Assembly: GCA_045605765.1 (NCBI GenBank)
Contig: JAZUQQ010000049.1
Location: 1 to 31,407, forward strand
Reading direction: 5' to 3'
From: SIG672 sp045605765
Lineage (GTDB): Bacteria; Bacillota; Clostridia; Oscillospirales; CAG-272
DNA: 31,407 nucleotides
In this document: piece after piece, positions 24,099 through 31,407 of the stretch
How positions within the stretch are numbered: the stretch's first letter is position 1
Layout of the letters: each line of letters opens with the position of its first letter
Program-made: the position numbers and the translations under genes
Notes under the pieces: model-generated
Database searches by the model: none
What the model was told of the DNA's origin: nothing
Seen by the model: only the letters and a program-made list of their open reading frames with translations

Positions 24099-24919
24099 CA
24101 GAAAATAATCTGCAAAATGTGCAAACTGAGGAGCAAAACGATTCAAAGCTTTCCTTTACGCTTGAAATATACGAAGGTCCGCTTGATCTTCTGCTCGCTC
24201 TTATTTCCAAAAACAAAATAAATATTTACGATATTCCGATCTCGCTCATATTTGAGCAGTATATGGAATATATCGAAAGACTGACAGAGCTTGATATGGA
24301 GGTCGCCGGAGAATTCCTTGAAATGGCAAGCCGCCTTATGCTCATAAAGAGCCGTATGCTCCTACCCAAGCCTGCAAGCAACGAAGAAGTTGTCGACCCT
24401 CGCGCAGAGCTTGCCGAAATGCTTATCGAATATCAGAAGGCAAAGCGTGCCGCAGAAGGACTCGGTCACCTTTACGCCTCATTTTCAGGAAGATTTACCA
24501 AGGATACGGACGACATTCCGCCCTGCGATGATATTCCTGACAATCAGGAAATCGAGCTTCTCGTAAAGGCTTTCGAGCGAATGGCTCTTCGCAAAAAGCT
24601 GTTTGAGGAGTCGCGCAACGACACGGTCGAGTCTTCCCTTTCGGTCATTCTTACACGCGAACCTGCGCCTGTCACAGAGAAAATAACTATCGTTATCAAC
24701 AAGATAACGGCAAACAATCTCGTTGCGCTCGACGATCTCTTTGACGCTTGTCAGAACCGCTCGGACGTGGTCGCTACGTTTCTTGCAATACTTGAGCTTA
24801 TGAAGAGTCAGAAGATAACCGCAGATTTTTCTGACGGACTTGATGCTCCAAAGCTCAGACTGATAACACCAGACGATATAACCGACAATCCGATATCGGA
24901 CGGCGGTCTGCCCGAATAA
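24095..24919 (+). CDS. scpA: Segregation and condensation protein A
   Basis: Kleisin subunit of 274 residues of the SMC-ScpAB condensin. The N-terminal SMC-neck-binding part begins FTLEIYEGPLDLLLALISK and includes VAGEFLEMASRLMLIKSRMLL. The C-terminal winged helix (NNLVALDDLFDACQNRSDVV, then FLAILELMKSQKI) contacts the SMC head. The start is at ATG 24095 overlapping the preceding stop; the in-frame ATG at 24074 would lie further inside the protease gene. scpB follows after 24 bases. Confidence 0.95.
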   Translation: MTENNLQNVQTEEQNDSKLSFTLEIYEGPLDLLLALISKNKINIYDIPISLIFEQYMEYIERLTELDMEVAGEFLEMASRLMLIKSRMLLPKPASNEEVVDPRAELAEMLIEYQKAKRAAEGLGHLYASFSGRFTKDTDDIPPCDDIPDNQEIELLVKAFERMALRKKLFEESRNDTVESSLSVILTREPAPVTEKITIVINKITANNLVALDDLFDACQNRSDVVATFLAILELMKSQKITADFSDGLDAPKLRLITPDDITDNPISDGGLPE

Positions 24920-24943
24920 AAAATCTCCGTGAGGTAATTTTTA

Positions 24944-25630
24944 ATGAACAGCAACCTTGAAAACGAAAATCTGACAGAAAATATCGAGGAAAGCGCACCT
25001 GCTACACCCGAATACGACGTAGATACATACGCGAGAATGATCGAGGCGATACTCTTTGCGGCAGGCTATCCCGTTAGCTTCAAAAAGCTCGCAGAGGTAC
25101 TTGAAATCTCGGTACTGACGGTAAGAAAAGCGGTAAGTGAGCTTCAAAGCTCACTTGAGCTTGAAAACCGTGGAATTCGTCTTATCATAGTTTCGGACTC
25201 CTGTCAGCTCTGCTCCAAGGAGGAGTTTGAGCAGCACGTCCGTAAGGCTCTCGGCATCAGACGCGAGGGCAGGCTCTCGAATTCCTCTCTTGAGGTTCTA
25301 GCTATCGTAGCTTACAATCAACCGATAACCAAGGCAAAAATAGAAAAGATACGTGGCGTTGACTCGTCGTATGCGGTATCTACCCTGTGCGACCGACGTC
25401 TTATTGAGGCAAAGGGACGTCTTGACGCTCCCGGAAAGCCAATACTTTACGGCACGACCGACGATTTTCTGCGTTGCTTCGGACTTTCATCGCTCTACGA
25501 GCTTCCCGATTATGAGGAAAAGAGCGAGCACCCCGACGAGCAGATAAGCATGCTAGACCTCGAAGAAGAACTAGACGAGTCTGTTGACGGTACCGCAGAG
25601 ATCGCAGAGGACGAAGGCTCGGAAAACTGA
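24944..25630 (+). CDS. scpB: Segregation and condensation protein B
   Basis: ScpB, 228 residues, dimerises and bridges ScpA in the condensin complex. Two winged-helix domains are visible: MIEAILFAAGYPVSFKKLAE and LSNSSLEVLAIVAYNQPITK, with KIRGVDSSYAVSTLCDRRLI and APGKPILYGTTDDFLRCFG. An acidic extension of about 35 residues at the C-terminus (SEHPDEQISMLDLEEE onwards) is longer than the minimal family. It precedes the DUF2953 gene by 36 bases. Confidence 0.95.
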   Translation: MNSNLENENLTENIEESAPATPEYDVDTYARMIEAILFAAGYPVSFKKLAEVLEISVLTVRKAVSELQSSLELENRGIRLIIVSDSCQLCSKEEFEQHVRKALGIRREGRLSNSSLEVLAIVAYNQPITKAKIEKIRGVDSSYAVSTLCDRRLIEAKGRLDAPGKPILYGTTDDFLRCFGLSSLYELPDYEEKSEHPDEQISMLDLEEELDESVDGTAEIAEDEGSEN

Positions 25631-25666
25631 CAAGATCGGAAAAAGATCAAAAGGAGGTGCCAAAGC

Positions 25667-26395
25667 TTGGACGATTTTAAGGGTCTTGCCGTCGCCGCGA
25701 TTATAATACTCGCTTTTCTTCTTATAATCTTTTGGCGCGCGACTGTAATTTTCATCTGCAAAAACGGCAGTGCTTTGAAGCTTCGCACCTGTTTTATTAC
25801 TATAACTCTTTTTGACAGCAGAAAAAAAGAGCGTCCTAAAAAGCACAAATACACAAAAAAAGCGCTCGAAAGACGAAAAAAGAGGAAAGAAAAAGCTCAA
25901 GAAAAAAAGCTCAAAAAAAGCTCTGCCTACCCAAATAAGGAAAAAAAGAAGAAATTTAATTTCAACTTTCCCGATGATGTGGAGGATCTACTCGCCGCAC
26001 TTTCAAGTCTTTTCAGCGATCTTCTCCGACCTGTAATTCGAATCGGTCGAGTAAAGTTCAGATATTTCAGACTGACGGTCGCTTCTGACGATCCTGCCGA
26101 CACGGCTATACGCTACGGCGTTATATCGCAGAGCGTGGCATATTTTCTGCACATTCTGGCAACAAACGCAAAGATCTCGAAAAGGCAGCTTGGAAAGATC
26201 GTGCTCGACTGCGATTTTGTAAGTGACAAAACGACGTTCGAGCTCAGTATGAGCGTCACTTTCAGTGTTTGGAGGCTTCTATTCCGGCTTATTTTCGGAG
26301 GACATAAATTCTTCGGCAAAATTTCCAAATTGATAGGCAAAGATATACTGGACGAACAAACAACGAAAAAAATCGAAGGTCACAAGATCCCTTGA
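25667..26395 (+). CDS. DUF2953 (YtfI-like) membrane-anchored protein
   Basis: Protein of 242 residues. One N-terminal transmembrane helix (VAAIIILAFLLIIFWRA) precedes an unusually basic stretch at about residues 50-95 (KKALERRKKRKEKAQEKKLK). The C-terminal DUF2953 domain has RIGRVKFRYFRLTVASDDPA and the CDFVSDKTTFELSMSVTF strand pair. In Bacillus ytfI precedes ytfJ just as here, so a sporulation link is plausible. It starts at TTG 25667, supported by AAGGAGGTG at 25651-25659. The Lys-rich block may be a cytoplasmic or RNA/membrane-contacting linker; that is inference. Confidence 0.82.
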   Translation: MDDFKGLAVAAIIILAFLLIIFWRATVIFICKNGSALKLRTCFITITLFDSRKKERPKKHKYTKKALERRKKRKEKAQEKKLKKSSAYPNKEKKKKFNFNFPDDVEDLLAALSSLFSDLLRPVIRIGRVKFRYFRLTVASDDPADTAIRYGVISQSVAYFLHILATNAKISKRQLGKIVLDCDFVSDKTTFELSMSVTFSVWRLLFRLIFGGHKFFGKISKLIGKDILDEQTTKKIEGHKIP

Positions 26396-26423
26396 CCTAT
26401 TTAAACACAAGGAGGATAACTCA

Positions 26424-26897
26424 ATGAACGAAAATGCAAAGGCAAACGGTCGCGAAAAGCTCAGCGAAATAGTTACCAGTGCGCTCGAAAACATTAAGGA
26501 GATCGCAGACGTAAATACCGTAGTAGGAGAACCCATTATTGCACCCGGTGACGTTACCATCATACCGATCACAAGTGTTTCAGTCGGATTTGCCTCGGGC
26601 GGTGTCGACAGTCTTGGCAAGCGTACCACCGAAAGATCTCAGAGTATGAACTTTGCGGGAGGAGGCGGAACGGGAATCAAGATAAATCCTATCGGCTTTC
26701 TTGTAGTAAAGGCTGACGGAGACGTAACTTTCCTCGGCGCGTCGTCCGCACAAAAGCCCGACAAGATCGATACTATACTTGAAATGATCGAACGCTCTCC
26801 CGAATTTATAAAAAGACTCCGCACTGCACTCGCAAAGGATAAACCTGAGGTAAAGACCGAGTCCGTCGAAGTAAGTAACGAGATAAAGGACGCATAA
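26424..26897 (+). CDS. ytfJ: GerW/YtfJ family sporulation protein
   Basis: Protein of 157 residues in the GerW (YtfJ) family, needed for proper germination in Bacillus. The family core is seen as LENIKEIADVNTVVGEPI, PGDVTIIPITSVSVGFASGG, then a Gly-rich GGGGTGIKINPIGFLVV. It has a strong AAGGAGG at 26411-26417 and follows the DUF2953 gene as in Bacillus. The C-terminus is charged and varies between species. It is cytoplasmic by sequence, expected in the forespore. Confidence 0.93.
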   Translation: MNENAKANGREKLSEIVTSALENIKEIADVNTVVGEPIIAPGDVTIIPITSVSVGFASGGVDSLGKRTTERSQSMNFAGGGGTGIKINPIGFLVVKADGDVTFLGASSAQKPDKIDTILEMIERSPEFIKRLRTALAKDKPEVKTESVEVSNEIKDA

Positions 26898-26904
26898 ACG
26901 CAGT

Positions 26905-27633
26905 ATGGAAAAGATCAGACTTCAAAAGTTTATTTCAGACTGCGGAGTTATGTCACGCCGCGCCGCTGAAAAGGCAATAGAAGCGGGCGAGGTACTGGTA
27001 AACGGAGAGTTGGCAACCATCGGAACGAAGATCGATCCGCGCCGTGATAAGGTGCTGTGTCAGGGTGCTCCCGTAGGAAAGAGACAGAACTTTCACTATA
27101 CCTACGTTATGCTCAACAAGCCTGTTGGATATGTGACGACGATGAACGATGAAAAAGGGCGCAAAACGGTAGCTGAACTCGTGTCGGACGTCGGCACACG
27201 TGTCTATCCCGTCGGACGACTTGATATGAACTCCGAGGGTCTGCTCCTTATGACTAACGATGGAGAGCTCACCAACGCCCTAACGCATCCACGCCATCTT
27301 ATACCAAAGGTGTATAACGTCAAGGTCGAGGGCAATGTGACTCGCTCCAAGATATCCGAGCTTGCATCGGTCACTGAGATAGAGGGTACTGAAATTATGC
27401 CCGTACATTGCGGAATTTTGCGTAATAATGAGAAGACTTCTATAATTCAAATGATACTTTTTGAGGGAAAAAACCGCCAGATACGCAAGATGTGCGAAAA
27501 GGTCGGCCTAAATGTCAAGGCACTCAAACGTATATCTCTGGGGAATCTTAATCTCGACGTAAGAAGCGGAACATGGAGATATCTTACGATAGACGAAGTA
27601 AAAGAACTCAAAAAGGCAAGCGGTATCTTATAA
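26905..27633 (+). CDS. rluB: rRNA pseudouridine synthase, RluB/RsuA family
   Basis: Pseudouridine synthase of 242 residues acting on rRNA (23S position 2605 type in RluB). An N-terminal S4 RNA-binding domain (RLQKFISDCGVMSRRAAEKA) is followed by the catalytic domain with Asp107 in VGRLDMNSEGLLLMTNDG. FEGKNRQIRKM is the later family motif. The choice of RluB over RsuA or RluE rests on gene neighbourhood (scpA-scpB-rluB) and is moderately sure. It is 7 bases after ytfJ and is the last gene of the lon run. Confidence 0.92.
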   Translation: MEKIRLQKFISDCGVMSRRAAEKAIEAGEVLVNGELATIGTKIDPRRDKVLCQGAPVGKRQNFHYTYVMLNKPVGYVTTMNDEKGRKTVAELVSDVGTRVYPVGRLDMNSEGLLLMTNDGELTNALTHPRHLIPKVYNVKVEGNVTRSKISELASVTEIEGTEIMPVHCGILRNNEKTSIIQMILFEGKNRQIRKMCEKVGLNVKALKRISLGNLNLDVRSGTWRYLTIDEVKELKKASGIL

Positions 27634-27654
27634 TCTCCCAAAAACAAAATATAG

Positions 27655-27702
27655 GACACCTTATTAGGTAAAACGGTAACTATCGAGCTAAGGTGTCTTT
27701 TT
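27655..27702 (+). terminator. Terminator or attenuator after rluB
   Basis: Nine-bp stem GACACCTTA (27655-27663) against TAAGGTGTC (27689-27697), 25-base loop, then TTTTT. It ends 20 bases before the next start codon, leaving no room for a separate promoter between them. Confidence 0.8.
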
Positions 27703-27722
27703 ATTGAAAGGTTCTAAACACT

Positions 27723-28151
27723 ATGCTCAGAATACACGCAATTCAAACGAAAGAGGTTCAGAAAGAGGTATGCGAAATGTGCTCTGTCGAGTTTATTCCC
27801 GACGCGCTAGCTTACGCCGCCTATGACACGCCTGAAATACCTGATGATCCCACGACAAGTGATACTCTCCCCGGAGAGCTTCTTGGCGTAGCTCAGTTTT
27901 CTTTTAAAAAGGAAGGCGCTTTTGTTTACGATCTACGCTCTCCCGAAGGAATTAACGATTTCGAGGCCCTCTTTATTATGGGAAGATCTATGCTCAATTT
28001 CGTTGACCTGTGCGGAACTCACGATGCCTATCTACCCTACCCCGAACGACTGTCTCCCCGCCTTATTTCCGCTATCGGTTTCAAAAAGCAAGATAACGGA
28101 ACTTATTATATGAATCTTCGCGGTTTTTTTACTAAGCATCACGACAACTAA
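27723..28151 (+). CDS. Uncharacterised protein, possibly GNAT-like
   Basis: Protein of 142 residues without signal or membrane segments. GELLGVAQFSF followed later by GRSMLNFVDLCG has the beta-strand then N-terminal-helix order of a GCN5-related N-acetyltransferase, but the classical Q/R-x-x-G-x-G/A acetyl-CoA loop is not evident, and the assignment is tentative. AIGFKKQDNGTYYMNL near the end resembles the last GNAT strands. AAAGG lies 12 bases before the start. It is between a terminator and spo0A, so its transcription is unclear. Confidence 0.65.
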   Translation: MLRIHAIQTKEVQKEVCEMCSVEFIPDALAYAAYDTPEIPDDPTTSDTLPGELLGVAQFSFKKEGAFVYDLRSPEGINDFEALFIMGRSMLNFVDLCGTHDAYLPYPERLSPRLISAIGFKKQDNGTYYMNLRGFFTKHHDN

Positions 28152-28239
28152 ATACTCCCTTTGCTTCATTTATAGTTTAATTGGCAAGGTTTGGCAATTT
28201 TTACCAATATTTTGACGAAATTTTTGGGTGTTCTGCCGA

Positions 28240-28268
28240 TTGTAATATTTTCCAAAATATGGTAATAT
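28240..28268 (+). promoter_or_regulatory. Possible promoter of spo0A
   Basis: TTGTAA (28240-28245), 17-base spacer, TAATAT (28263-28268). Upstream, TTTTGACGAAA at about 28210-28220 differs by one base from the Spo0A box TGTCGAA core. No sigmaH pattern was recognised. The remainder of the 157-base gap holds only an AT-rich stretch with TTGGCAA repeated twice near 28181-28197. Confidence 0.4.
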
Positions 28269-28308
28269 TATTTTGTCAATAAAACAATTCAAACGGGAGT
28301 GAAAAGAT

Positions 28309-29088
28309 ATGGAATCCAAAATCAAAATACTTATTGCCGACGAAAGCGCAGATTTCAGGAGAAACTGCAAAGAAGGGCTTTACGCACTTGGTTACCGCGA
28401 AATTTCAGAGGCCTGCAACGGTGAGGATGCGCTTCACAAGATAGAGAGCACACATCCCGACATCGTGCTTCTTGACATATGGATGTCTAGACTGGACTGC
28501 GTACACATTATTAAAAGTGCGCTTGGCATGAATTTTTCACCGGACATGCCGCCGTCCTTTATCGTAATGTCTATAGTGAACAATCAGAATATGTTTTTCG
28601 AGGCAAGTGAATCGGGCGCGGAATACTGCATCCTGAAACCGATAGACTTTCAGAGTCTGGGTCAGCGCATCCTTCGCATAATGGCAAAGAAGCGTACCAC
28701 AAAAACTCCACCCACAGCAGGACCTAATATAGGAAACGATATGGAAGCGCAGGTAACGAAGGTCATTCATCAAATAGGGGTTCCCGCGCACATCAAGGGA
28801 TATCAGTATCTCAGAACCGCAATACTTATGACTATAAACGACAACGACATAATCAATTCGGTAACAAAAATACTATACCCTTCGGTAGCAAAGCAGTATC
28901 AGACAACCTCGTCAAGAGTTGAACGCGCCATCCGTCACGCCATTGAAGTGGCGTGGGACAGAGGCGACCTTGACACACTTAACGCTTATTTCGGTTACAC
29001 CATTCAGAACAATCGAGGAAAGCCGACGAACAGCGAATTTATCGCGATGATCGCAGATAATCTCCGCCTTTCAAATAAATTTTCATAA
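28309..29088 (+). CDS. spo0A: Sporulation master regulator Spo0A
   Basis: Response regulator of 259 residues. The receiver has the acidic pair Asp11-Glu12 (IADESADF; most Spo0A proteins have Asp-Asp), phosphoacceptor Asp56 (VLLDIWMS), Ser88 and Lys110 (YCILKP). The Spo0A-specific DNA-binding domain carries SSRVERAIRHAIEVAW and GKPTNSEFIAMIAD. Once phosphorylated by sensor kinases it switches cells to sporulation. Start supported by GGGAG at 28294-28298. The usual spoIVB neighbour is absent; a GNAT-like gene is upstream instead. A palindromic terminator follows 10 bases after the stop. Confidence 0.95.
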   Translation: MESKIKILIADESADFRRNCKEGLYALGYREISEACNGEDALHKIESTHPDIVLLDIWMSRLDCVHIIKSALGMNFSPDMPPSFIVMSIVNNQNMFFEASESGAEYCILKPIDFQSLGQRILRIMAKKRTTKTPPTAGPNIGNDMEAQVTKVIHQIGVPAHIKGYQYLRTAILMTINDNDIINSVTKILYPSVAKQYQTTSSRVERAIRHAIEVAWDRGDLDTLNAYFGYTIQNNRGKPTNSEFIAMIADNLRLSNKFS

Positions 29089-29098
29089 AAAATCGACC

Positions 29099-29160
29099 GT
29101 ATGATGATATGCACCCCAAAAGTCAAACACTTTTGGGGTGCATATCATCATACCGTTTTT
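29099..29160. terminator. Palindromic bidirectional terminator, copy B
   Basis: Perfect 25-bp stem: arms 29099-29123 and 29129-29153 with loop CAAAC, ending in TTTTT at 29156-29160. The A-run on the left (end of the spo0A region) gives a U-run for the minus strand. It is shared by convergent spo0A and the SGNH hydrolase. The inner 18-19 bases per arm match the terminator at 12851-12892. Confidence 0.85.
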
Positions 29161-29165
29161 TAATT

Positions 29166-29816
29166 TTAAAGAGAATTTAAAAATCCTGCGAGCCGACTTG
29201 CGATGATCGCGTGTCCAGCATCGTTCGGGTGTAGTCCATCGGGACAGTATTTTTCCTTGATTATCGGATTTTTAGGTTGTATCGAGCTACATGACCAAAG
29301 ATCGAGGGTGGGTATTGAGTAAAACTCGGTCACCTCTTTTATTATCTCAACGTATCTCTTGAGCGGTCCTCTTTCAGGCATATGTCCGTCACCGCGCGGG
29401 TTGTCCTCGTTGCATCTGTGAAGCGGAGTCATAAAGACAATAAGTGCCTGGGGATACTTTTCTATAAGCTTCTCAATAAGCGTATGGCAAGCGCCGTAGA
29501 AGGTATAAGGAGTTCTGTCGCTCATTTCTCCAAGAGGAGCATCTCCGTGACCAAAATCGTTAGTACCGCCGAAAACAACTATAATATCTGCATCGGGATC
29601 CATTGTATCTACTCTGCCGATGAAATCGCGGTCACACCATGCTTCGGTCACAACGCTCTGTCGTGATATTCTCGTTCCGCCTATTCCGTATTTACGCGCA
29701 GTAATTCCATACTCTTTTGCAAGGCGCGCGTGATAGACATTGTTTTTATCCAAAACCCCGATGCCCTGAGTTATACTGTCACCGAGAAAATTAATTTTTC
29801 TACCTCTTATATCCAT
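29166..29816 (-). CDS. SGNH/GDSL-family hydrolase
   Basis: Hydrolase of 216 residues. Block I is FLGDSITQGIGV with nucleophile Ser14; block III is FGGTNDFGHG; block V is DGLHPNDAGH with Asp193 and His196 of the triad. There is no signal peptide, so it is cytoplasmic. Such enzymes deacetylate sugars or hydrolyse esters; the substrate is not known here. The start is 29816 rather than 29876 because AAAGGAA precedes it and because the promoter -10 (29859-29864) would start transcription downstream of the longer start. Confidence 0.92.
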   Translation of the reverse strand: MDIRGRKINFLGDSITQGIGVLDKNNVYHARLAKEYGITARKYGIGGTRISRQSVVTEAWCDRDFIGRVDTMDPDADIIVVFGGTNDFGHGDAPLGEMSDRTPYTFYGACHTLIEKLIEKYPQALIVFMTPLHRCNEDNPRGDGHMPERGPLKRYVEIIKEVTEFYSIPTLDLWSCSSIQPKNPIIKEKYCPDGLHPNDAGHAIIASRLAGFLNSL

Positions 29817-29858
29817 ACTACTGTTCCTTTCAAAAATACAACTGCCAATATGACGGGT

Positions 29859-29887
29859 ATTATAACACAGAAGCATATTTTTGTCAA
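29859..29887 (-). promoter_or_regulatory. SigA promoter of SGNH hydrolase
   Basis: On the minus strand TTGACA (29882-29887), 17-base spacer, TATAAT (29859-29864), a perfect match. The -35 is only 8 bases from the -35 of the opposing transporter promoter. Confidence 0.82.
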
Positions 29888-29895
29888 GCAGCGTA

Positions 29896-29924
29896 TTGAC
29901 AAAATCCGCGTGCGGTGCTATAAT
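29896..29924 (+). promoter_or_regulatory. SigA promoter of MFS transporter
   Basis: TTGACA (29896-29901), 17-base spacer, TATAAT (29919-29924), perfect. AAAGGAG at 29947-29953 is the ribosome binding site. Confidence 0.85.
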
Positions 29925-29961
29925 TGAAGCAACACTTTAATACGCTAAAGGAGTCTGTGAT

Positions 29962-31146
29962 ATGACGGAAACCAAAGTAAAAAAATTCAGAATATCAATG
30001 CTCATTCTCGGCTCGCTTACACTGTTTGCCTCGGGTGTATTTTATGCGTGGTCGATACTGAAATCACCCTTTAAATTTAGTGCCGCCGAGCTCGGTATGA
30101 ATTTCACAATTTCGCTCTGCTCGTTCGGCTTCGGCGGTCTCTTTTCGGGGCTTCTCGCGAAAAAGCTAAATGTCAAGATTCGCGTGATAATCGGCACTCT
30201 GCTCTCCTGTACGGGCTTCATTCTTTCGACATTTGCATCTGATAATCTTATTCTTCTATATCTTGCTTACGGTCTCATGTCAGGTCTTGGAATCGGCTTT
30301 ATATACAACTCGGTAATAGGCTCGGTCAACTCTTGGTTCCCCGACAAAAAAGGCTTTTCGGCAGGAGTTCTTATGATGAGCTTCGGTATCAGCACGTTAA
30401 TTTTGGGAAACATCGCAAGTGCTATGTTTAATAATGATGCTATCGGTTGGAAAAATACATATTACATACTCGCTGTATTTATTGCAATGGTCAGTCTTGC
30501 TTTTGTCTCTATCGCACGTATGCCAAGCATCGACGACGATCTGCCCGCGGCAAGCGCAAATACTTCTTCCGGATCTGCCGAGGATTTTTCAACGTATGAG
30601 ATGATAAAACGCTTCTCATTTTGGAAGCTGTTTATCTTCTTCACCCTCTTTACCGCGGTCGGAAGCACCATTATCGGATTTGCAAAGGACTTTACCGTAA
30701 CACTCGGCGCAAAAGAGTCGCTTGCGGTGACAATAGTCGGTATAGTATCGGTTTGCAACGGTCTAGGACGCCTGCTCTCGGGTGCACTCTTTGACCGACT
30801 CGGACTTCGAACAACTCAGTTTATAACCAGTGGGGTTGTTATTTTTGCCACAGCTGTTTCGCTTGTGGGAATTACGCTTTCCTCTCTGCCGATCGGTCTT
30901 GTGGGGATATGTATGTGCGGTCTTTCTTACGGATTTTCACCAACCGTATCCGCAGCCTTCGTTGCCTCTTTCTACGGAATGAAGAGCTATCCGACAAACG
31001 TAAGCATAATCAATCTCGTCCTTATTCCCGCCTCGTTTATGTCAACTATCGCGGGAGGAATCGGAAGCTACTCTATTATCTTTACAGTACTACTCACCTG
31101 TTCGATCGTCGGATTGCTTGTAAATCTCACAATCAAAAAACCTTAA
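29962..31146 (+). CDS. MFS transporter, OFA (oxalate/formate antiporter-like) family
   Basis: Integral membrane protein of 394 residues with twelve predicted helices. The opening ILGSLTLFASGVFYAWSILK is typical of the OFA family (OxlT-like). Helix 4-5 has GLMSGLGIGFIYNSVIGS with WFPDKKGFSAGVLMMSFG, the MFS A-like motif, and helix 8 is followed by NGLGRLLSGALFDRLG. Between the halves is a cytoplasmic Ser/Ala-rich loop (AASANTSSGSAEDFS). It probably exchanges small carboxylates; the real substrate cannot be told from this. Confidence 0.88.
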   Translation: MTETKVKKFRISMLILGSLTLFASGVFYAWSILKSPFKFSAAELGMNFTISLCSFGFGGLFSGLLAKKLNVKIRVIIGTLLSCTGFILSTFASDNLILLYLAYGLMSGLGIGFIYNSVIGSVNSWFPDKKGFSAGVLMMSFGISTLILGNIASAMFNNDAIGWKNTYYILAVFIAMVSLAFVSIARMPSIDDDLPAASANTSSGSAEDFSTYEMIKRFSFWKLFIFFTLFTAVGSTIIGFAKDFTVTLGAKESLAVTIVGIVSVCNGLGRLLSGALFDRLGLRTTQFITSGVVIFATAVSLVGITLSSLPIGLVGICMCGLSYGFSPTVSAAFVASFYGMKSYPTNVSIINLVLIPASFMSTIAGGIGSYSIIFTVLLTCSIVGLLVNLTIKKP

Positions 31147-31157
31147 TGAAACGATAA

Positions 31158-31192
31158 AAAACGTCTCGGAACGGTATGTTCCGAGACGTTTT
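31158..31192. terminator. Bidirectional terminator after MFS gene
   Basis: Perfect 15-bp stem AAAACGTCTCGGAAC (31158-31172) against 31178-31192 with loop GGTAT. It lies between the convergent transporter and aminopeptidase genes; its A- and T-ends serve both strands. Confidence 0.88.
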
Positions 31193-31196
31193 ACTC

Positions 31197-31407
31197 TTAA
31201 AATGCCCAGTTTCCGTTTTCGAAGATCTGAACTCTCTTGCCGTCGCGAGTGATACCCACAACCGAAAGATCGGCAGTTCCTATCATAAAGTCAACGTGGA
31301 TCATCGACTCATTTATTCCTTTTTCATAGCACTCCTTTACGGTGTACTTATCATAATCTTTAAGCACGTTCGTAAATCCTGCTCCGAGGGCAAGGTGACA
31401 AGCGGCA
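31197..31407 (-). CDS. M29 (AmpS/PepS-type) aminopeptidase, C-terminal part
   Basis: The last 70 codons of a gene running off the right edge. The frame reads HLALGAGFTN near its start, then ESMIHVDFMIGTADLSVVG, and ends in NGNWAF. HLALG and IHVDFMIG contain the metal ligands (His, then His and Asp) of the M29 metalloaminopeptidase active site, so the catalytic end is intact. The enzyme removes N-terminal residues from peptides in the cytoplasm. The N-terminal part and the promoter are outside the window. The stop is TAA at 31197-31199. Confidence 0.88.
   Translation of the reverse strand, partial: AACHLALGAGFTNVLKDYDKYTVKECYEKGINESMIHVDFMIGTADLSVVGITRDGKRVQIFENGNWAF

Noticed and set aside
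1..31407. CRISPR array, transposase or prophage
   Set aside because: No regularly spaced repeats, cas genes, transposase, integrase or phage structural genes were seen on either strand.

Overview
The window looks like part of a chromosome from an anaerobic, spore-forming Firmicute of class Clostridia, most likely an uncultured gut or rumen Oscillospiraceae/Ruminococcaceae-type bacterium. The signs are: a bifunctional IspH-ribosomal S1 gene in an oxidoreductase-cmk-plsC cluster; spo0A, cotJABC, cotH, a GerW/YtfJ gene and a SpoIVFB-like protease; ScpA/ScpB; strong AGGAGG ribosome binding sites; many TTGACA-17-TATAAT promoters; and moderate GC. No phage, transposase or CRISPR array is visible. 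Genus assignment is inference.

Layout. 1-1890 is accessory and partly decayed: two related lipoproteins, a fragment resembling the tail of a DUF3289-type (polymorphic-toxin-like) protein, a membrane-anchored gene broken by a frameshift, and two related GC-rich hairpins. 1897-6693 is a housekeeping operon (FAD oxidoreductase, cmk, plsC, ispH-rpsA). 6775-7344 is a short SpoIVFB-like M50 protease. 7428-7706 is a tRNA-Met/tRNA-Glu unit. 7899-9585 (minus) holds a YwaF-type membrane protein and an AraC regulator, divergent from two tandemly duplicated GH51 arabinofuranosidases (9690-12826). malQ (minus) follows, divergent from a CotH lipoprotein and rlmA. cotJA-cotJB-cotJC lies on the minus strand (17615-18811). 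19049-27633 is a nine-gene, tightly packed run: lon, engB, lysA, M50 protease, scpA, scpB, DUF2953, ytfJ, rluB. Then come a small GNAT-like gene, spo0A, an SGNH hydrolase (minus), an OFA-type MFS transporter, and the 3' end of an M29 aminopeptidase (minus).

How the genes work together. The AraC regulator and the two intracellular arabinofuranosidases form a plant-polysaccharide side-chain utilisation unit. MalQ adds maltodextrin handling. Sporulation genes are scattered: the spo0A master regulator, the cotJ coat operon, GerW-type ytfJ, a CotH kinase-like lipoprotein and a mother-cell-type site-2 protease. The long lon-rluB run couples proteolysis, ribosome biogenesis, lysine/peptidoglycan precursor synthesis and chromosome condensation.

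Most notable observations: (1) an in-frame Shine-Dalgarno plus ATG exactly at the IspH/S1 boundary, which could give free ribosomal protein S1 from the fused gene; (2) face-to-face overlapping promoters between araC and abf1 that were duplicated along with abf, leaving an orphan reverse promoter before abf2; (3) a mosaic, gene-conversion-like pattern between the two abf copies; (4) a decaying toxin/immunity-like module beside related hairpins; (5) a 40-50 bp palindrome shared by two convergent gene junctions. No clearly new defence or other multi-gene system was found; the 5' accessory module is the best candidate for an undescribed one.
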